Assembly: GCA_016169945.1 (NCBI GenBank)
Contig: JADLSH010000393.1
Span: forward strand, 5,349,501 to 5,413,500
Reading direction: 5' to 3'
Source of the DNA: Trachythela sp. YZ-2020
Taxonomy: Eukaryota; Cnidaria; Anthozoa; Malacalcyonacea; Clavulariidae
Length of the DNA: 64,000 bases
The translations under genes were made by a program, and so were the position numbers. The notes beneath the pieces were generated by a model. It was given only the letters and a program-made list of their open reading frames with translations. It searched no databases and had not been told where the DNA came from. Positions 9,271 to 20,289 of the stretch are shown one piece after another (the stretch's first letter is position 1; each line of letters begins with the position of its first letter).

Positions 9271-12152
9271 AGTGTCAGTAGTTAACTCATTAACTGGCAG
9301 ACTGTAGAAACATTTCTACCCCTTTAACTGGCAAGCAATATGGCGACTTCTTCATTGAATTTGTGGGCAATCATAAAATTGGCAATATCTCAAAAACATT
9401 TCTATAAAACTTTCTGATTTTTCGAATCAGACAAGAGTGATATATAATTGACCTAATTTAGTTTAAATGAGCTTGCATTCGTAAATAGATAATTAATATT
9501 TTTGAGTGAGAATTTTTGGTTTGGGTAAATTTTATAGCACTAACATTTGCCCCTCATGACACCTAATATCTGAAGGGCAATATCTCCATAATCCTATATA
9601 GATGGCAAAATAAAATTAAATTGCTGGGTTGGTACATATTTTTATTAAAACTAATTTTCATCTTTTAGGATATAAATTAGAAAATGATCAAAAATTAAAA
9701 TAAATTATCTTGAGCCTAGTCCAGGACCTCATGTTTACAACATAAAATGGAGAAGAGTAGGTTGTTGTTCACGGGTCAAAACATCTATAAGCCAAAACGC
9801 AGTGATTGTAAATTCACACAAATATATTTGATAAAATAAATAGTACAAGAATTTATCTGTTTTAATATAAACAAAGGATGAAAAGAGTGAGAAAAGCGGG
9901 CATTTGGGGAGGTGTTTTTAAACCAGACTTCGACAACTGACATTATTTCTCTACTCAAAGCACTAAAAGTCATCCACAAAGTGAAAAATATCTTAACTTT
10001 ACACCAGGTAAGAACTTTAGCTCAATTTTCTTGTGTTTATGTTGAGAAAACAGTGATTTTTTTGTGCCCAAAAATATCTACTCATAAGACAAGATAATGG
10101 CAGACAGCCGGCTTCTTTTTGAAATCTGGCTCAAAAAGCAAGCACGTTTTTCAGTTTGAAATAGGTCGTAAAAGAGAACAATCATGTAAAAATACAATCT
10201 TCATACTCCAATGAAATGCACAATTTAATATTTAGGTGTTCTATATTGCTGTAAAATGATGAAATAAGGTCCTCAATATCTGGTTGCTTTTCAGACGGGA
10301 GTAAACACAGTAGCTTCCATATTTTCGCGCGTGCACTTTTGAAAAGATAAACACCTCAAAGATATAGCTTTTATTTCACAAAATAACTAAATATCCCATG
10401 AGTATTATTAAAAGTCTTCTATTAAAACGATTTCATGATAAATAAGTGAACATTGGGTCCGAAATAGCTGCTAAATACCGATTTTGGAAAGGGCATCAAT
10501 TTCATTGCTTCCTGCAAAGGAAGCCATTGCAGCGAGGAACCGGCATTTTGCAAACAGGTGTCCTGACCTATTTTACATCTTTCCTTCAAGTGCTCAATGT
10601 GTAGTTCTTAGAAAACGAGTTTGCACTAATTTTATGATGAGCTTTATCGATTTAAAGTTTTATGGGGATATAAAAATCCATAAAAAAGCATTTTAGAAGC
10701 TTTTGAAATCGGCTGTCAAGTTTTTGAGAATTCGCACGCGGCAGACACCCGCATTAATTCAATACACTGGTTTTAAGCCACAATATCTCTGAAATTAGTG
10801 GTCGTTTTAAGACGAAATTTACAAAAATAGATGGAACGGTCATTGTGGATCATTCTACTTAGTTTTAATGTGATTTTACTAGGAGTATTCATGCCAAAAA
10901 GACGACATACGCACATAGTAGGTAAAATGTGTAATTTTGCTAAATTCACAACTTGGACAAGAAGACCAACAGAAGGGTTACGAAAACAGTCAAATAATGC
11001 CATAAACATGCACGAACAGTTCTTCTAAAAGGATAATTTTAAACTAGATTTAACCTGCTAAAATGCTGTCGAATTTTGCGAGTTTTTTCAAAACTTTTCT
11101 ATTCAAAAACCATCCTCGTACCCAGGCTTTTCCCTCTTGTGGAGATAACACTCTGGATGGAGCTGGTCACGTGTCTCTTTAAATTTTTATTGCCTAAGGG
11201 GGTGAGGAGAAGTATCATATTACATGCTTCCACTTGAAAATTATACACTTTAATTGCAAGGAGTGGGATATTATTATGTATAATATATCTCAGAATCATA
11301 TATAGTTCAAAACACTTGCAAAATTTGTTTTTTTGTTTGTTTTTAAGTTTTAAAAACGTAGTAAACAGTTTTATCAACAGACAAGTCAAGTAACCAACCA
11401 AAATTGTATGCTTTTGAGCTGTTGTTTAATGTTCTCTCGAGCACGGTTTCATATCAGATGCCTCTGCCTCTGGATCTAGTCTATATATTTATTAAATCAA
11501 TCGTCACTACAAATATAGAAACCTATATTTATATTTTTGTAATATGCCATTAGAATTGTTGCTAGTTGTCAACGTTATAAGCTTTGCGTTTATTTGTTGA
11601 AGATAAATAGGGTTTTCAAGAGCAACCACTATCTCGTAGCATCATAGCCATAGCCATAGGGCCTTTTACCGTAGTTAATATATACGACATTTTAACTATG
11701 CTTTTACCAAACACTAGCTAAGCTATAAACATGCGGAGATTGATGTCCACTCTAAAATCTGTTGAAGCATTTTACAGTTTAGAAGGTAGTAAGATACAAA
11801 AATTCTCAGGGAAATGTGGTAAATTATGATTTATGTTATTCAAGAACTTCCTTCTTGTTGCCGATTCTATAAACATGTACAAGTCTGAAGCCTGAGTGAA
11901 GGCAAATTTTTATAGCCCCGTCCGCAGCTGGGGGGAAATACAAATTACGATATAGTATTGTATTGTAAATATAGGCTATATGCAAAGGAATGATAGCGCA
12001 TCAGGTTTACAAAATATTTTTCATACATAATTCATAAAAACTGATGTGTTGCCTTTCCACATGCAGACATGCACGCTATTCTTTTTGGCTGAATAGCGTG
12101 CTGTGCGACGGACATGCTTTTTGGAGCTCCCTTAGTTGAGTAAAATTTCGAA
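9271..12152. other. Long AT-rich region, no supported genes
   Basis: No protein or RNA family was recognised. Around 9295 a motif 'ttaactcattaactggca' begins that recurs near 45375 and 45843 (a dispersed repeat). Around 11113 'tcctcgtacccaggc' looks like a short interspersed repeat. From about 11900 onward the DNA probably forms the 5' UTR of the retrotransposon ORF1 that starts at 12153. Confidence 0.4.
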
Positions 12153-12356
12153 ATGAAAATCTTCGTGAATAGCAGCAAAAGTGAACCACTTTGTACCTTC
12201 GAAGTCGATTCGAATGTTACAGTCGAGTGTTTAAAGAACAAGATTCAAGAGAGACTAGAAATTCCCTCAGAACAACAACAACTTTCCTTCACGGATAAAA
12301 TACTTGACGTCGAGAAGACATAAGACGAGTATGAAATCTGTAACGAGTCGTCTATA
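12153..12356 (+). CDS. Ubiquitin-like domain at the N-terminus of retrotransposon ORF1
   Basis: Sixty-eight codons in the same frame as the ORF1 body. They read MKIFV, TFEVDSNVTVECLKNKIQE, IPSEQQQLSF, DKILD and DEYEICNESSIMLEF. Spacing and hydrophobic pattern follow the ubiquitin fold throughout: strand 1, strand 2, the helix with V..LK.KIQ, the IP..QQ.L.F strand, and the final S.M.L. One TAA interrupts it at 12321-12323, at the place where the fold usually has Leu in a T-L-x-D/E-Y motif, so a single base change explains it. There is no C-terminal di-glycine, so it should act as a fixed domain and not be conjugated. The ATG at 12153 is chosen because the domain begins exactly there. Confidence 0.75.
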
Positions 12357-13877
12357 ATGTTGGAATTTATGACGTCTACCGCCGATAAAGCTATAACGTG
12401 TGAAGAAAGATTAAACATTACAGAAAAGGGAACCCTGAAGTGGCATGGTGAATTCGAAGGCCTAACCCATCTCATCGAGAAATTGCAATTATCGAAGGGC
12501 AGATGGTCGTCACCTGGCGGTGGCTCAAAATTGTACGAATCCGAGGAGTTTTCCATTCGCTGGTATTCAACAAATGGAACAATCACTTTTAAAGGAAATA
12601 AAGCCAGTGAAATTAAAGCAAAGTTTATCTCCAACATAGATAATACAGCAGAAGAGTTTAGCCAAAGACAAGATGATTGCAAAATAACCAGCGATTTGCA
12701 TAAAGATTCAATAAAAACTAATTGCCCGTTTACAAACTATCCCACGTGTGAACCAACACACGGCAATTTAGAACAATATCTATTGATAAACGACCTAATG
12801 AGTAAATTCATGAAAAGAATAGATGACAAGGTCGACGGGATTTCCCAAGAAGTAAACAATTTAAAGTCCAGTAAGAGCCGACCAGACCAAACTGATATGA
12901 TTAACAACTTCGAACGAGAAATCGACGAACTTAAAAAGGAAAACTTAGATCTGCGCCAAAGAAATGCAACCATTTCGTACGTAATGGCAGACTTACAAAC
13001 TAAAGTTAAAGACACAGAAAATGAAAAAAACAGTCTTATCACGGCAATTAAGCTAATACAACTTGATCAATCCCAACCCAGTAGAATCGAAAATCAAATT
13101 GACACTTGGCATACTGTCAATAAGAAATCGAAAGTCGGTAAAACTAGCAAGAATCCACCCAAAACAGCCGCTAGCAACGCGAATGTTAACAGATATGAAG
13201 TCCTCAGTGACAGCGATGCCGAACCAACTGAAGAACGAAGCCTGCCTCATGTCGAACTGACTACGAGCCAGAATAATTCTGGCAATATGGAATCCTCTTC
13301 TGGCCGGCTTGGCAAAACTGTCACGACCAATACCCGAGCCCAACAACGACCTAACCAGGATCGCTATCCCAAGTCTAAGACAACAGAAGGTCCCATAGCA
13401 ATCTTAGGGGATTCCATGATAAAGATGATTAAATCGCCTAAACTCAGCCGATCGACGGGTGAAAAGGTCAATATCAAAACATTTCCTGGAGCAACAATTA
13501 ACGACATGAGCCACTACGTACAGCCCACAATGAAGAAACAGCCTAAGCTCGTAATTCTACACGTAGGGACTAACGGCGTCCAACGGAAAGATCCAGAAGA
13601 AATTACAGATGAAATGAAATCCTTGTGTCAAGGTATCGTGTCCCAAAGTTTATCAAAAATAGCTATTTCTGAAAGAATTAAGAGACAGGACCCGATCATC
13701 AACATTAAGATAGATAAAACTAATACCTTACTAGCTAAGCTTTGTAGTAAATTTAAGTGGCAGTTTATACATCACGCTAACATAGATGCTACTAAATTAA
13801 ATGCATCGGGACTACATTTAAATAGTCAGGGAACTGCACTTTTAACAAAGAACTTGATTGAATTCCTCAAGAGTTGA
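12357..13877 (+). CDS. Non-LTR retrotransposon ORF1 with coiled coil and SGNH-esterase-like domain
   Basis: 506 residues, uninterrupted. After a linker (SRPDQTDMINNF) a coiled coil (EREIDELKKENLDLRQRN, about residues 185-235) probably drives trimer or oligomer formation. A basic, Ser-rich middle follows. The C-terminal third is an esterase-like domain known from ORF1 of CR1/L2-type elements: ILGDSMIKM (nucleophile block), ILHVGTNG and SGLHLNSQG. The last block keeps His, but the usual catalytic Asp position is not obvious, so activity is uncertain. ORF1 proteins bind the element RNA to form the ribonucleoprotein. It is in frame with the ubiquitin-like domain upstream and followed 45 bp later by ORF2. 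Confidence 0.8.
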   Translation: MLEFMTSTADKAITCEERLNITEKGTLKWHGEFEGLTHLIEKLQLSKGRWSSPGGGSKLYESEEFSIRWYSTNGTITFKGNKASEIKAKFISNIDNTAEEFSQRQDDCKITSDLHKDSIKTNCPFTNYPTCEPTHGNLEQYLLINDLMSKFMKRIDDKVDGISQEVNNLKSSKSRPDQTDMINNFEREIDELKKENLDLRQRNATISYVMADLQTKVKDTENEKNSLITAIKLIQLDQSQPSRIENQIDTWHTVNKKSKVGKTSKNPPKTAASNANVNRYEVLSDSDAEPTEERSLPHVELTTSQNNSGNMESSSGRLGKTVTTNTRAQQRPNQDRYPKSKTTEGPIAILGDSMIKMIKSPKLSRSTGEKVNIKTFPGATINDMSHYVQPTMKKQPKLVILHVGTNGVQRKDPEEITDEMKSLCQGIVSQSLSKIAISERIKRQDPIINIKIDKTNTLLAKLCSKFKWQFIHHANIDATKLNASGLHLNSQGTALLTKNLIEFLKS

Positions 13878-13922
13878 CTAAATGAATTCCAGCATAGCGA
13901 TATTGACTATTTTTATACTATT

Positions 13923-15117
13923 ATGAAATCAATTAACATAGGGGCTAATATTAACAATACTAAACGAAACACAATGTGCAAAACCAGAAAGTCAACCCTA
14001 TCCTATGAGCACAATTCGAATGTGGTCAACCAGCAAGACCGATTAGTTCCGGCTATTCGAGGCTTCAAAATAGCTTCCTTAAACATAACAAGTCTACCTA
14101 AACATATTGACGAACTTAGGATCTGCATGAATGATAAGGAAATTGACGTTCTCGCGATTAATGAAACCCGAATGGACGACAGTGTGCCAACACAATCAAT
14201 AGCCATTCAGGGTTACAATTGGATTTCCAAAAACAGAAATAGATTTGGTGGTGGTATCGGTTTTTTCGTTAGAGATTCGATAAATTTTCGACACCGGAAT
14301 GACCTGAATGATCCTGAAATTGAAATCCTTACAATACAAATTACTAAACAAAACGTCAAACCTTTCTTAATTACAATGTGGTATCGACCACCAAATGATC
14401 CAATTGACACTCTTTATAGATTTGAGAACTGTTTACAATTAATCGATAATGACTCTAAAGAAAGTATTATTGTAGGAGATGTAAATTATGACCTATTATC
14501 CGGAAATTTATCTCCCCAAGCCTTCGGAACTCAAATTCATTACAGAACTGTATCAATATGAACAATTGATAAGTGGCGCTACAAGAGTTACTAAAGATAC
14601 TCGGACATTGATCGATCACTTCTATACAACAAATTCTAATAATATTATTTCGAAAGGAGTGTCAACTGTTTGTATAAGTGATCACTATCTTATTTACGGC
14701 ATTAGAAAATTTAAATTTTCCAAAGAAAATGCAAAAATAATTGAATACCGCGACTACAAACATTTCAATGAACAAATATTCTTGCAAGACTTGAAAAATT
14801 CCTTTAATGCTTTTGACCTGGATCAATACAATCCAAATATATCTTGGCAGATTTGGAAGAATAAATTCTTCAAAATCTGGAACAATCATGCCCCACTAAA
14901 AAGACGGAAGGTGGCCAATAAGTGGCTACCTTGGCTAACAATAGATCTAATTGAAAAAAAACGCCATATCAATTTCTTAAACAGAAAAGCTAAAGCAGAT
15001 AATACAATTAATAGCTGGTCCGTCTTCAAAAAGGCTAAAAACCAATACAATAGGAAATTAAAGATACAAAATGTTCGTATTATCAAGGCAAACTACATAG
15101 CAATTCAGGAAATTTAA
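13923..15117 (+). pseudogene. L2/CR1-like ORF2, APE endonuclease part (frameshifted)
   Basis: Apurinic-type endonuclease that nicks the target site for reverse transcription. The motifs run in order: ASLNITSL, AINETRMDD, GGGIGFFVRD, WYRPPND, VGDVNYDL, then after a frameshift near 14520 ELKFITELYQYEQLI, TLIDHFYT and SDHYLIY. All key N, E, D and H blocks are therefore present. The region beyond is the linker to the RT, rich in Lys and Trp (WLPWLTIDLIEKKRH). A further frameshift near 15115 leads to the RT frame at 15144. Confidence 0.8.
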
Positions 15118-15143
15118 AACAAACATGGAAAACACTCAACGAA

Positions 15144-16690
15144 TTGATGAATAGAACGTCAAATAAAAATAAAATCCCAGAAATGAAAGATAGGAATGGT
15201 GAAATAATTGATGAAACTCTGATTCCAGATGCCTTTAATACATATTTTGTTGAACTGGGAGAAAAACTTGCCGAAATTCCTCGATCGAGTATTTCACCGG
15301 ATAGTTTTCTTAGTGATATAAACCATCCAGTTAATGGGCTCCCTAGCTTTCAAGAAATTCTAGAAAGTGATGTTTTAAAACTACTCCACGGTTTAGGGCC
15401 CAACAAAGCATCTGGAATTGATGGTATCTCAGCTCGTATCTTAAAAATTTCAGCATCAGTTATTGCACCATTTCTAACATCCATATTTAACCACTCCATT
15501 ATAACAGGCATATTTCCCAATGATTGGAAAATCGCTAGGATTACTCCGATATTTAAGTCTGAAGCTAAAGATGAAATGACCAATTACAGACCGATATCAG
15601 TTATTTCAGTAGTTGCCAAAATTGCGGAAAAGCTGATTCATAACCAAATCTATAATTATTTACATGACTTTAACCTACTTACAAATTGCCAACACGGATT
15701 TAGACCACAACACTCAACTGTTACAGCACTGCTGGATATTACTAATGAGTGGTATAAAAACATTGACATTGGAAAACTAAATGGGATTGTGTTTCTGGAC
15801 CTAAAAAAAGCATTTGATACTGTCGACCATAACATACTTTTAAACAAAATAGCAAGTTATGGAATAAAAGGAACAGCGCATCGCTGGCTGGAGTCGTATC
15901 TATCAAATAGGACCCAGTACTGTTGTGTGAATGGTAATACATCATGCCCATCAATTATGAAAACAGGCATACCGCAAGGCTCTGGTTTAGGCCCATTGCT
16001 ATTTTTAATTTACATCAATGACTTACCAAAGTGTCTAAACAGGGCAAAAGCAGACATGTTTGCAGACGATGCCCAAATTGCAACAACAAGTGATGATATT
16101 AAAGTAATTGAAGAAACATTGAATGGCGATTTAAACAATGTTGCAAATTGGCTATCAAATAAATTAACTTTTAAACACAACAGTAAAAATATATGATAAT
16201 TGGTACCAAGAAAAGGCTTAGCCAAGTAACTTTTGATCCGGTTATCAATGTTGGTAATTTAGAAATTAAACGAGTTAAAACGACAAAATCGTTGGGCCTA
16301 ATGATAGATGAGTCTCTAAGCTGGTCAGCGCAGGTCGAACACATTTCAAAAAAGGTCACTTCAGGCCTCGGTATACTCAGACGACTTCGAGATACAATTG
16401 AATACAATACCCTAATAACAATATACCAATCCATAATCCAACCTTACTTCGATTATTGTGCTCAAGTGTGGGGTTGTCTAGGGAAAACATTAGCAGATAA
16501 ACTACAAAAGTTACAGAGCAGGGCGTTTCGAATAATCACACGTGAGAATTACACGACACGATCAGCTGACATATTAAGTAAGCTAGGAGTTCCCAACCTC
16601 GTGTGATATGTTTACAAATATTAGTGATGTACACGGCCATAACACAAGACAATCGAGAGCCATAGTTCATAATAATAATAATAATATATA
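15144..16690 (+). pseudogene. L2/CR1-like ORF2, reverse transcriptase part
   Basis: RT motifs in order: NYRPISVISVVAKIAEK, QHGFRPQHST, FLDLKKAFDTVDH (first catalytic Asp), GIPQGSGLGPLLFLIYINDL and MFADDAQIA (catalytic DD). A frameshift lies at about 16193, followed by KRVKTTKSLGLMIDESLSW and the C-terminal Y..QVWG and K.QSRAFRIIT blocks. The end (VHGHNTRQSR at about 16635) is the typical L2 C-terminal HNTRQ motif, with an internal deletion just before it. Two frameshifts make it inactive. The element's 3' end is lost where PLE sequence begins (about 16690). Confidence 0.85.
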
Positions 16691-16954
16691 TATATAGATT
16701 TTTGCTTACCTCAAAACTTGTCTGCTTTGAGGTAAGCAGACAAGAGGTAAGCGAAAATCTATAATTTGCTCTAACTATATGTTGTCGAGCACTCTTTGTG
16801 TTTCGTAGACCTAAACCTACACGTATATTCGCACCCGTATATCGGTTGTGCACTCTTGTTTACGTTATTTATTTCTATTTAACTTTAAAATGCAGCAATT
16901 TCGATTTGACTAAAGAATATCCCTATACCACCACAGGACGCTTATTTAAAAAAT

Positions 16955-17455
16955 TTGATTGAAAAAGTGGAAAGTGTTATAAAACGTATGAGATGGAAAG
17001 CTAATTTCTTTCTTAATAAAAACAAAAAATGTGAAAACCAAAACAACCATTTCGGCCTTCCATCCAACAAAACACCTCCTATTCCGGAAATGAAACCTTT
17101 CGAAGACGACCTTATAAAATTAATCGAAAATTTACAATTTCGGCCATATAGGAACCAATTTCAGAAATCTTTGACTAACGATCTAAAGAAAATCAATTCG
17201 TCTCCCAACATTTTCATTTTTGCAGACAAAACTAGGAATATTTATGAAACCTCGCTCGACACATACAACAAGCTCTTACATGACAACATCACAAAAACAT
17301 ATAAGCATGGATCCGAGGACACTATAGATGAAATTGATTCAGAACTAAAAAACATTTCGAACAATTTAGGAATCGGCGACAGAATTGAAAAAATGAAAAA
17401 ACGCGAAGCATTTATATCTTTAAAAGATCACAAAGCCAAAATGCCGATTAATTAA
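16955..17455 (+). pseudogene. PLE ORF, N-terminal/pre-RT region
   Basis: The charged region LIENLQFRPYRNQFQKSL, then IFIFADKTRNIYETSLDTY, and further on EAFISLKDHKAKM is the pre-RT part of a Penelope-like reverse transcriptase; the last block (lysine-rich DHK) opens the RT. A stop at 17453-17455 and frameshifts break the frame. The RT motif FDIVDFYPS is still visible at about 17545-17573. The catalytic DD motif is absent: the segment between GISWIKK (about 17715) and the endonuclease region has been deleted. Confidence 0.65.
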
Positions 17456-17704
17456 TCCCGCTAATTAATTAAAATCAATGGAGGAATACAAAACAAGTTA
17501 TTCAGTGGTTTGGCAATATAAAAGATAAGGACAGACACAGTTTTATTTCGTTTGACATTGTCGATTTCTACCCATCTACCGTATTTCTGAAAAATTATTG
17601 GACCAAGCTTTATCTTGGGCTTCAAATTTGGCTACTATACCTGAAAACGATATTTCAATAATAAAACACGCTAGAAAATCTCTCCTTTTCAATAACGGAA
17701 TTTC

Positions 17705-18484
17705 ATGGATAAAAAAAGACAGCACACACCGCAAAAACAACGCAGGAATAGGCAACGCAACATCATTTGGTTCAACCCACCATTTAGCAAGAGTGTTAGC
17801 ACAAACATGGGACGTAATTTCCTTAGTCTAATTGACAAGCATTTTCCACCGCACCACAAGCTACATAAAATTTTTAACAGAAATACAGTTAAAGTAAGCT
17901 ATAGCTGCATGAACAATATTAAGTCAGTAATCAATAAACACAATGCACGCATATCTACAAATAACAAGCCACAGGAGAGGGACACTACCAATTGCAGTTG
18001 TAGAAAAAACACCATTTGCCCGCTTCAAAAACAATGCATGACTAGGGACATAGTATACAAAGCAACAGTCACAGTAAGCAACACAAACACGATCAAAAAT
18101 TACATTGGCATGACTGCAACCACATTCAAAGAGCGATTGGCCAACCACACTAAATCTTTTCAGCATAAAAAGCATGCAAATGACACGGAACTTTCGAAAT
18201 ATATTTGGACATTGAAAGAAAACAATAAGGATTTCAGTATTAATTGGCAAATTTTAAAACATTCTATTTCGTATACGGGAGGATCAAAACGATGCAATTT
18301 ATGTTTAGAAGAAAAATTTTGTATTTTGAAAGAAAAAAACAAGGATTGTTTACTCAACAAAAGAGCTGAAATAATTTCACGATGTCTTCATCGTAACAAA
18401 TTTCGTGTAAACAACGCAAACAAAGCCATGCATGCACACATTGTCTCCCACACACACACCCACGCCCCGGCAGGAAGCATATAA
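17705..18484 (+). pseudogene. PLE ORF, C-terminal region with GIY-YIG endonuclease
   Basis: Begins in the linker (RQRNIIWFNPPFS, KHFPPHHKLHKIFN, SYSCMNN), continues through a Cys cluster (NCSCRKNTICPLQKQC) and then the GIY-YIG nuclease: IVYKATV...NYIGMTATTFKERLANH, with the YIG at about 18098 and the catalytic Arg in FKERL. Next come the LCLEEKFCIL and NKRAEIISRCLHRNKF blocks. GIY-YIG activity makes the target nick that primes PLE integration. The open frame is uninterrupted here, while the RT upstream is defective. Confidence 0.75.
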
Positions 18485-18511
18485 GCGGTCATTTATTTCA
18501 ATACTTGTAAA

Positions 18512-18552
18512 CTGCCTGATGATTCTTTTACAGATGAAACAGCCTGTTGCAG
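18512..18552 (+). ncRNA. Hammerhead ribozyme-like motif 1 (PLE 3' region)
   Basis: Core CTGATGA at 18516-18522 and GAAA at 18536-18539, 13 bases apart. Stem I: CTGC (18512-18515) with GCAG (18549-18552). Stem III: ACA (18539-18541) with TGT (18545-18547), loop GCC. The predicted cleavage is after U18548 (GUU). Stem II is weak (UCU/AGA with a U-U mismatch next to the core), so this copy may be slow or inactive. Confidence 0.55.
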
Positions 18553-18638
18553 ACAAGTTTTGAGGTAAGCGAAAATCTATATATTTTCGCTTACCTCAAA
18601 ACTTGTCTGCAACAGGCTGTTTCATCTGTAAAAGAATA
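18522..18638. repeat. Long perfect-type hairpin at PLE 3' end
   Basis: Arms of about 57 bp run from ttcttttacagatgaaacag through cgaaaatctata and back through the complement, ending at ctgtaaaagaa (18638). It duplicates in inverted form most of the hammerhead 3' half and the adjoining pseudo-LTR start, the kind of junction left by template switching during PLE integration. Confidence 0.6.
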
Positions 18639-18711
18639 AGCGAAAATCTATAATTTGTTCTAACTATATGTTGTCGAGCACTCTTTGCGTTTCGTAGACC
18701 TAAAGCTACAC

Positions 18712-18950
18712 TCTGTGAGGTTAATTGGTGGCTATAAGCTATAATGCAAAAGCTCACTTCCCTTGTGGTCATTTGAGCACTCTGGCCCCAAGACACTTCA
18801 CGCATGTCTGGATGCGCATGTGTCTGAGTATTGTACCACATGCGCTTGGTGAGGGCAAGAGTATGGTGTATAAATATGAAGTCATTCGCATCAAGACTGT
18901 CACAAGCTGCACTGACGAGCCGTTGAATGGCGAAACATGCATGTCTGCAG
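18712..18950 (+). mobile_element. Pseudo-LTR remnant of another PLE, with TATA box
   Basis: No ORF, but the layout matches the 3' region of the PLE at 59161-59251: a TATA-like box (gtataaata, about 18870-18878) followed about 30-40 bp later by a hammerhead motif (18907-18950). I infer a solo promoter/terminal repeat from a different PLE family. It abuts the 74-bp pseudo-LTR of the preceding element. Confidence 0.5.
18907..18950 (+). ncRNA. Hammerhead ribozyme, type I, complete
   Basis: All parts of a minimal type I hammerhead are present. Stem I is CTGCA (18907-18911) with TGCAG (18946-18950). The core is CTGACGA (18912-18918). Stem II is GCCG/TGGC closing a 5-base loop (18919-18931). GAAA follows at 18932-18935. 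Stem III is ACAT/ATGT with a 2-base loop (18935-18944). The cleavage site is GUC, with scission after C18945. The very short stem III is characteristic of PLE-borne hammerheads, which may work best as dimers. Confidence 0.75.
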
Positions 18951-18987
18951 ATTTGACTCTATATATATATACTATATAGAGTCAAAT

Positions 18988-19030
18988 CTGCAGAAATGCA
19001 TGTTTCGCCGTTCAACGGCTCGTCAGTGCA
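18988..19030 (-). ncRNA. Inverted, degenerate second copy of the hammerhead
   Basis: The minus strand repeats the motif at 18907-18950 with changes. GTC at the cleavage site is now TTC, which breaks the C-G pair of stem III, and the stem II loop differs (GTTGAAC). The two copies face each other across an AT palindrome (18946-18993). The first copy is expected to be active and this one impaired. Confidence 0.6.
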
Positions 19031-19155
19031 TATATATATATATATAGCACTGAAAATAACTTGCCTAATGTACTATTACTACATTTATTTCATTATTTAC
19101 ATGGTAGCGATTGCCAATACATTGTTAAAGCTATAGACAACTGAATCACACCAAC

Positions 19156-19462
19156 CTTGGGAATTACCACTTTGCTGAATGTGTTTTTCCACATTCTCCT
19201 AAATTGCGATAGAGAGATGTGATGTGCACCTTTGCCTTTTGCGACGATTTCCTCCCGGTAGGTTAGGTAAATCCCTTTCACTGTTTGGCAGGATGGCAAA
19301 TTGTAGTACCCAGTATCGGGCATTCGGTCAGCAAGTGCGTTGATGTATCGTCTAAACCAAAGCTCAGCCTCAATTGTATGCTGTCCATTCAGCTTTGACC
19401 CGGCTTTTCCACTTTCGGACGATCTTCGGCCACTTTTGTATTGTTTCTTGAGAGTGTAATAT
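19156..19462 (-). CDS. Internal exon of an unrecognised gene
   Basis: About 102 codons without a stop, bounded by an acceptor (tttctttag, AG at 19463-19464) and a possible donor (AAG|GTTGGT at 19155). It reads YYTLKKQYKSGRRSSESGKA, IEAELWFRRYINALADRMPD, YYNLPSCQTVKGIYLTYREE, ISLSQFRRMWKNTFSKVVIP. The WFxxY...PD....LPSC...IY..Y.E and ISxSxFxxxWxxxFxxVxIP pattern resembles N-terminal parts of transposon-linked proteins common in invertebrates, but I cannot name the family. Downstream exons would lie where PLE material now sits, so the gene is probably broken. Confidence 0.45.
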
Positions 19463-20289
19463 CTAAAGAAAACATTTCAAAAGTACAAATTGAACGGTCA
19501 ATTAACTGTTATACATTCGGCATATTTTTTGGCAGTAAACATTTCCGTCCTAATTAATACGCATATGAATGTTTAGAACTGTTTCTAATCCGAAAACATG
19601 GCATGCCAAAAACTATTAACGCACGCTAAAATAAGAATTAACGAACATTAAAATATGTGCATCACATTGATTTCCCAAAGCAGACAATATTAAGTAGACT
19701 TTTGTCTAAAAATTACCTCGTGGAATAATGCTCTGTTGGCAAGCTAATTACTTACAAATTGACCCTTGACCCTGTCAGCCATTAACCCAATCGAATAGAA
19801 AATGCGCACAAATGAAATAGCGTGGCAAATTTGCTTTATATATAGGACGAATGAATTGTATAATTACATAAAATTGAAATCTCAACCGTGAAACTAATGT
19901 GATGATCATTTACTATTCACGGTGACACAATTTGCTGGATGCAAATATGAGTAATAATAAATAAAATGATTTCTACTGTTAGATAAGTTTATTATAGGCA
20001 TTTTGATGCTATCACATATCGATGCAACGAGGAAATTATATCGTACCTTCTGCTTTACATCATGTCCTCTTTCTCGTTATATATTGAGAAAAAACTGAGA
20101 AGAATTTGCTGTTTGAATGGTTCGCAAATGCTAATTGAGCGCTTCCAATTTTTGACTTATGATCGTTATAAAGTCTCCATGAGGAACAATTGAATTGAAT
20201 TTAATAATCTTTAAACAGGGAGGTCCTATTCAGTTAATGCTGGTTTAAAAGGAGCCCTGCATGTCCTGTGAATAATATATATCACTTAC

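Larger units (their letters stand above)
16690..18711 (+). mobile_element. Penelope-like element (PLE) with pseudo-LTRs
   Basis: A 74-bp direct repeat, nearly identical, flanks the coding part: 16749-16822 and 18638-18711 (both contain ctaactatatgttgtcgagc). Such pseudo-LTRs are usual in PLEs. Adjacent inverted pieces (cttacctcaaaacttgtctgc) sit at both ends. The coding parts are 16955-17455 and 17541-18484. A hammerhead-like motif lies just after the ORF at 18512-18552. The element sits at the broken end of the L2/CR1-like copy. Confidence 0.7.

Noticed and set aside
10484..11028. Several 65-80 codon frames on both strands
   Set aside because: No motif, no codon bias and no conserved order; expected by chance in AT-rich DNA of this length.
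12245..12682. 145-codon minus-strand frame
   Set aside because: Antisense shadow of the ubiquitin-like/ORF1 frame; no conserved motifs.
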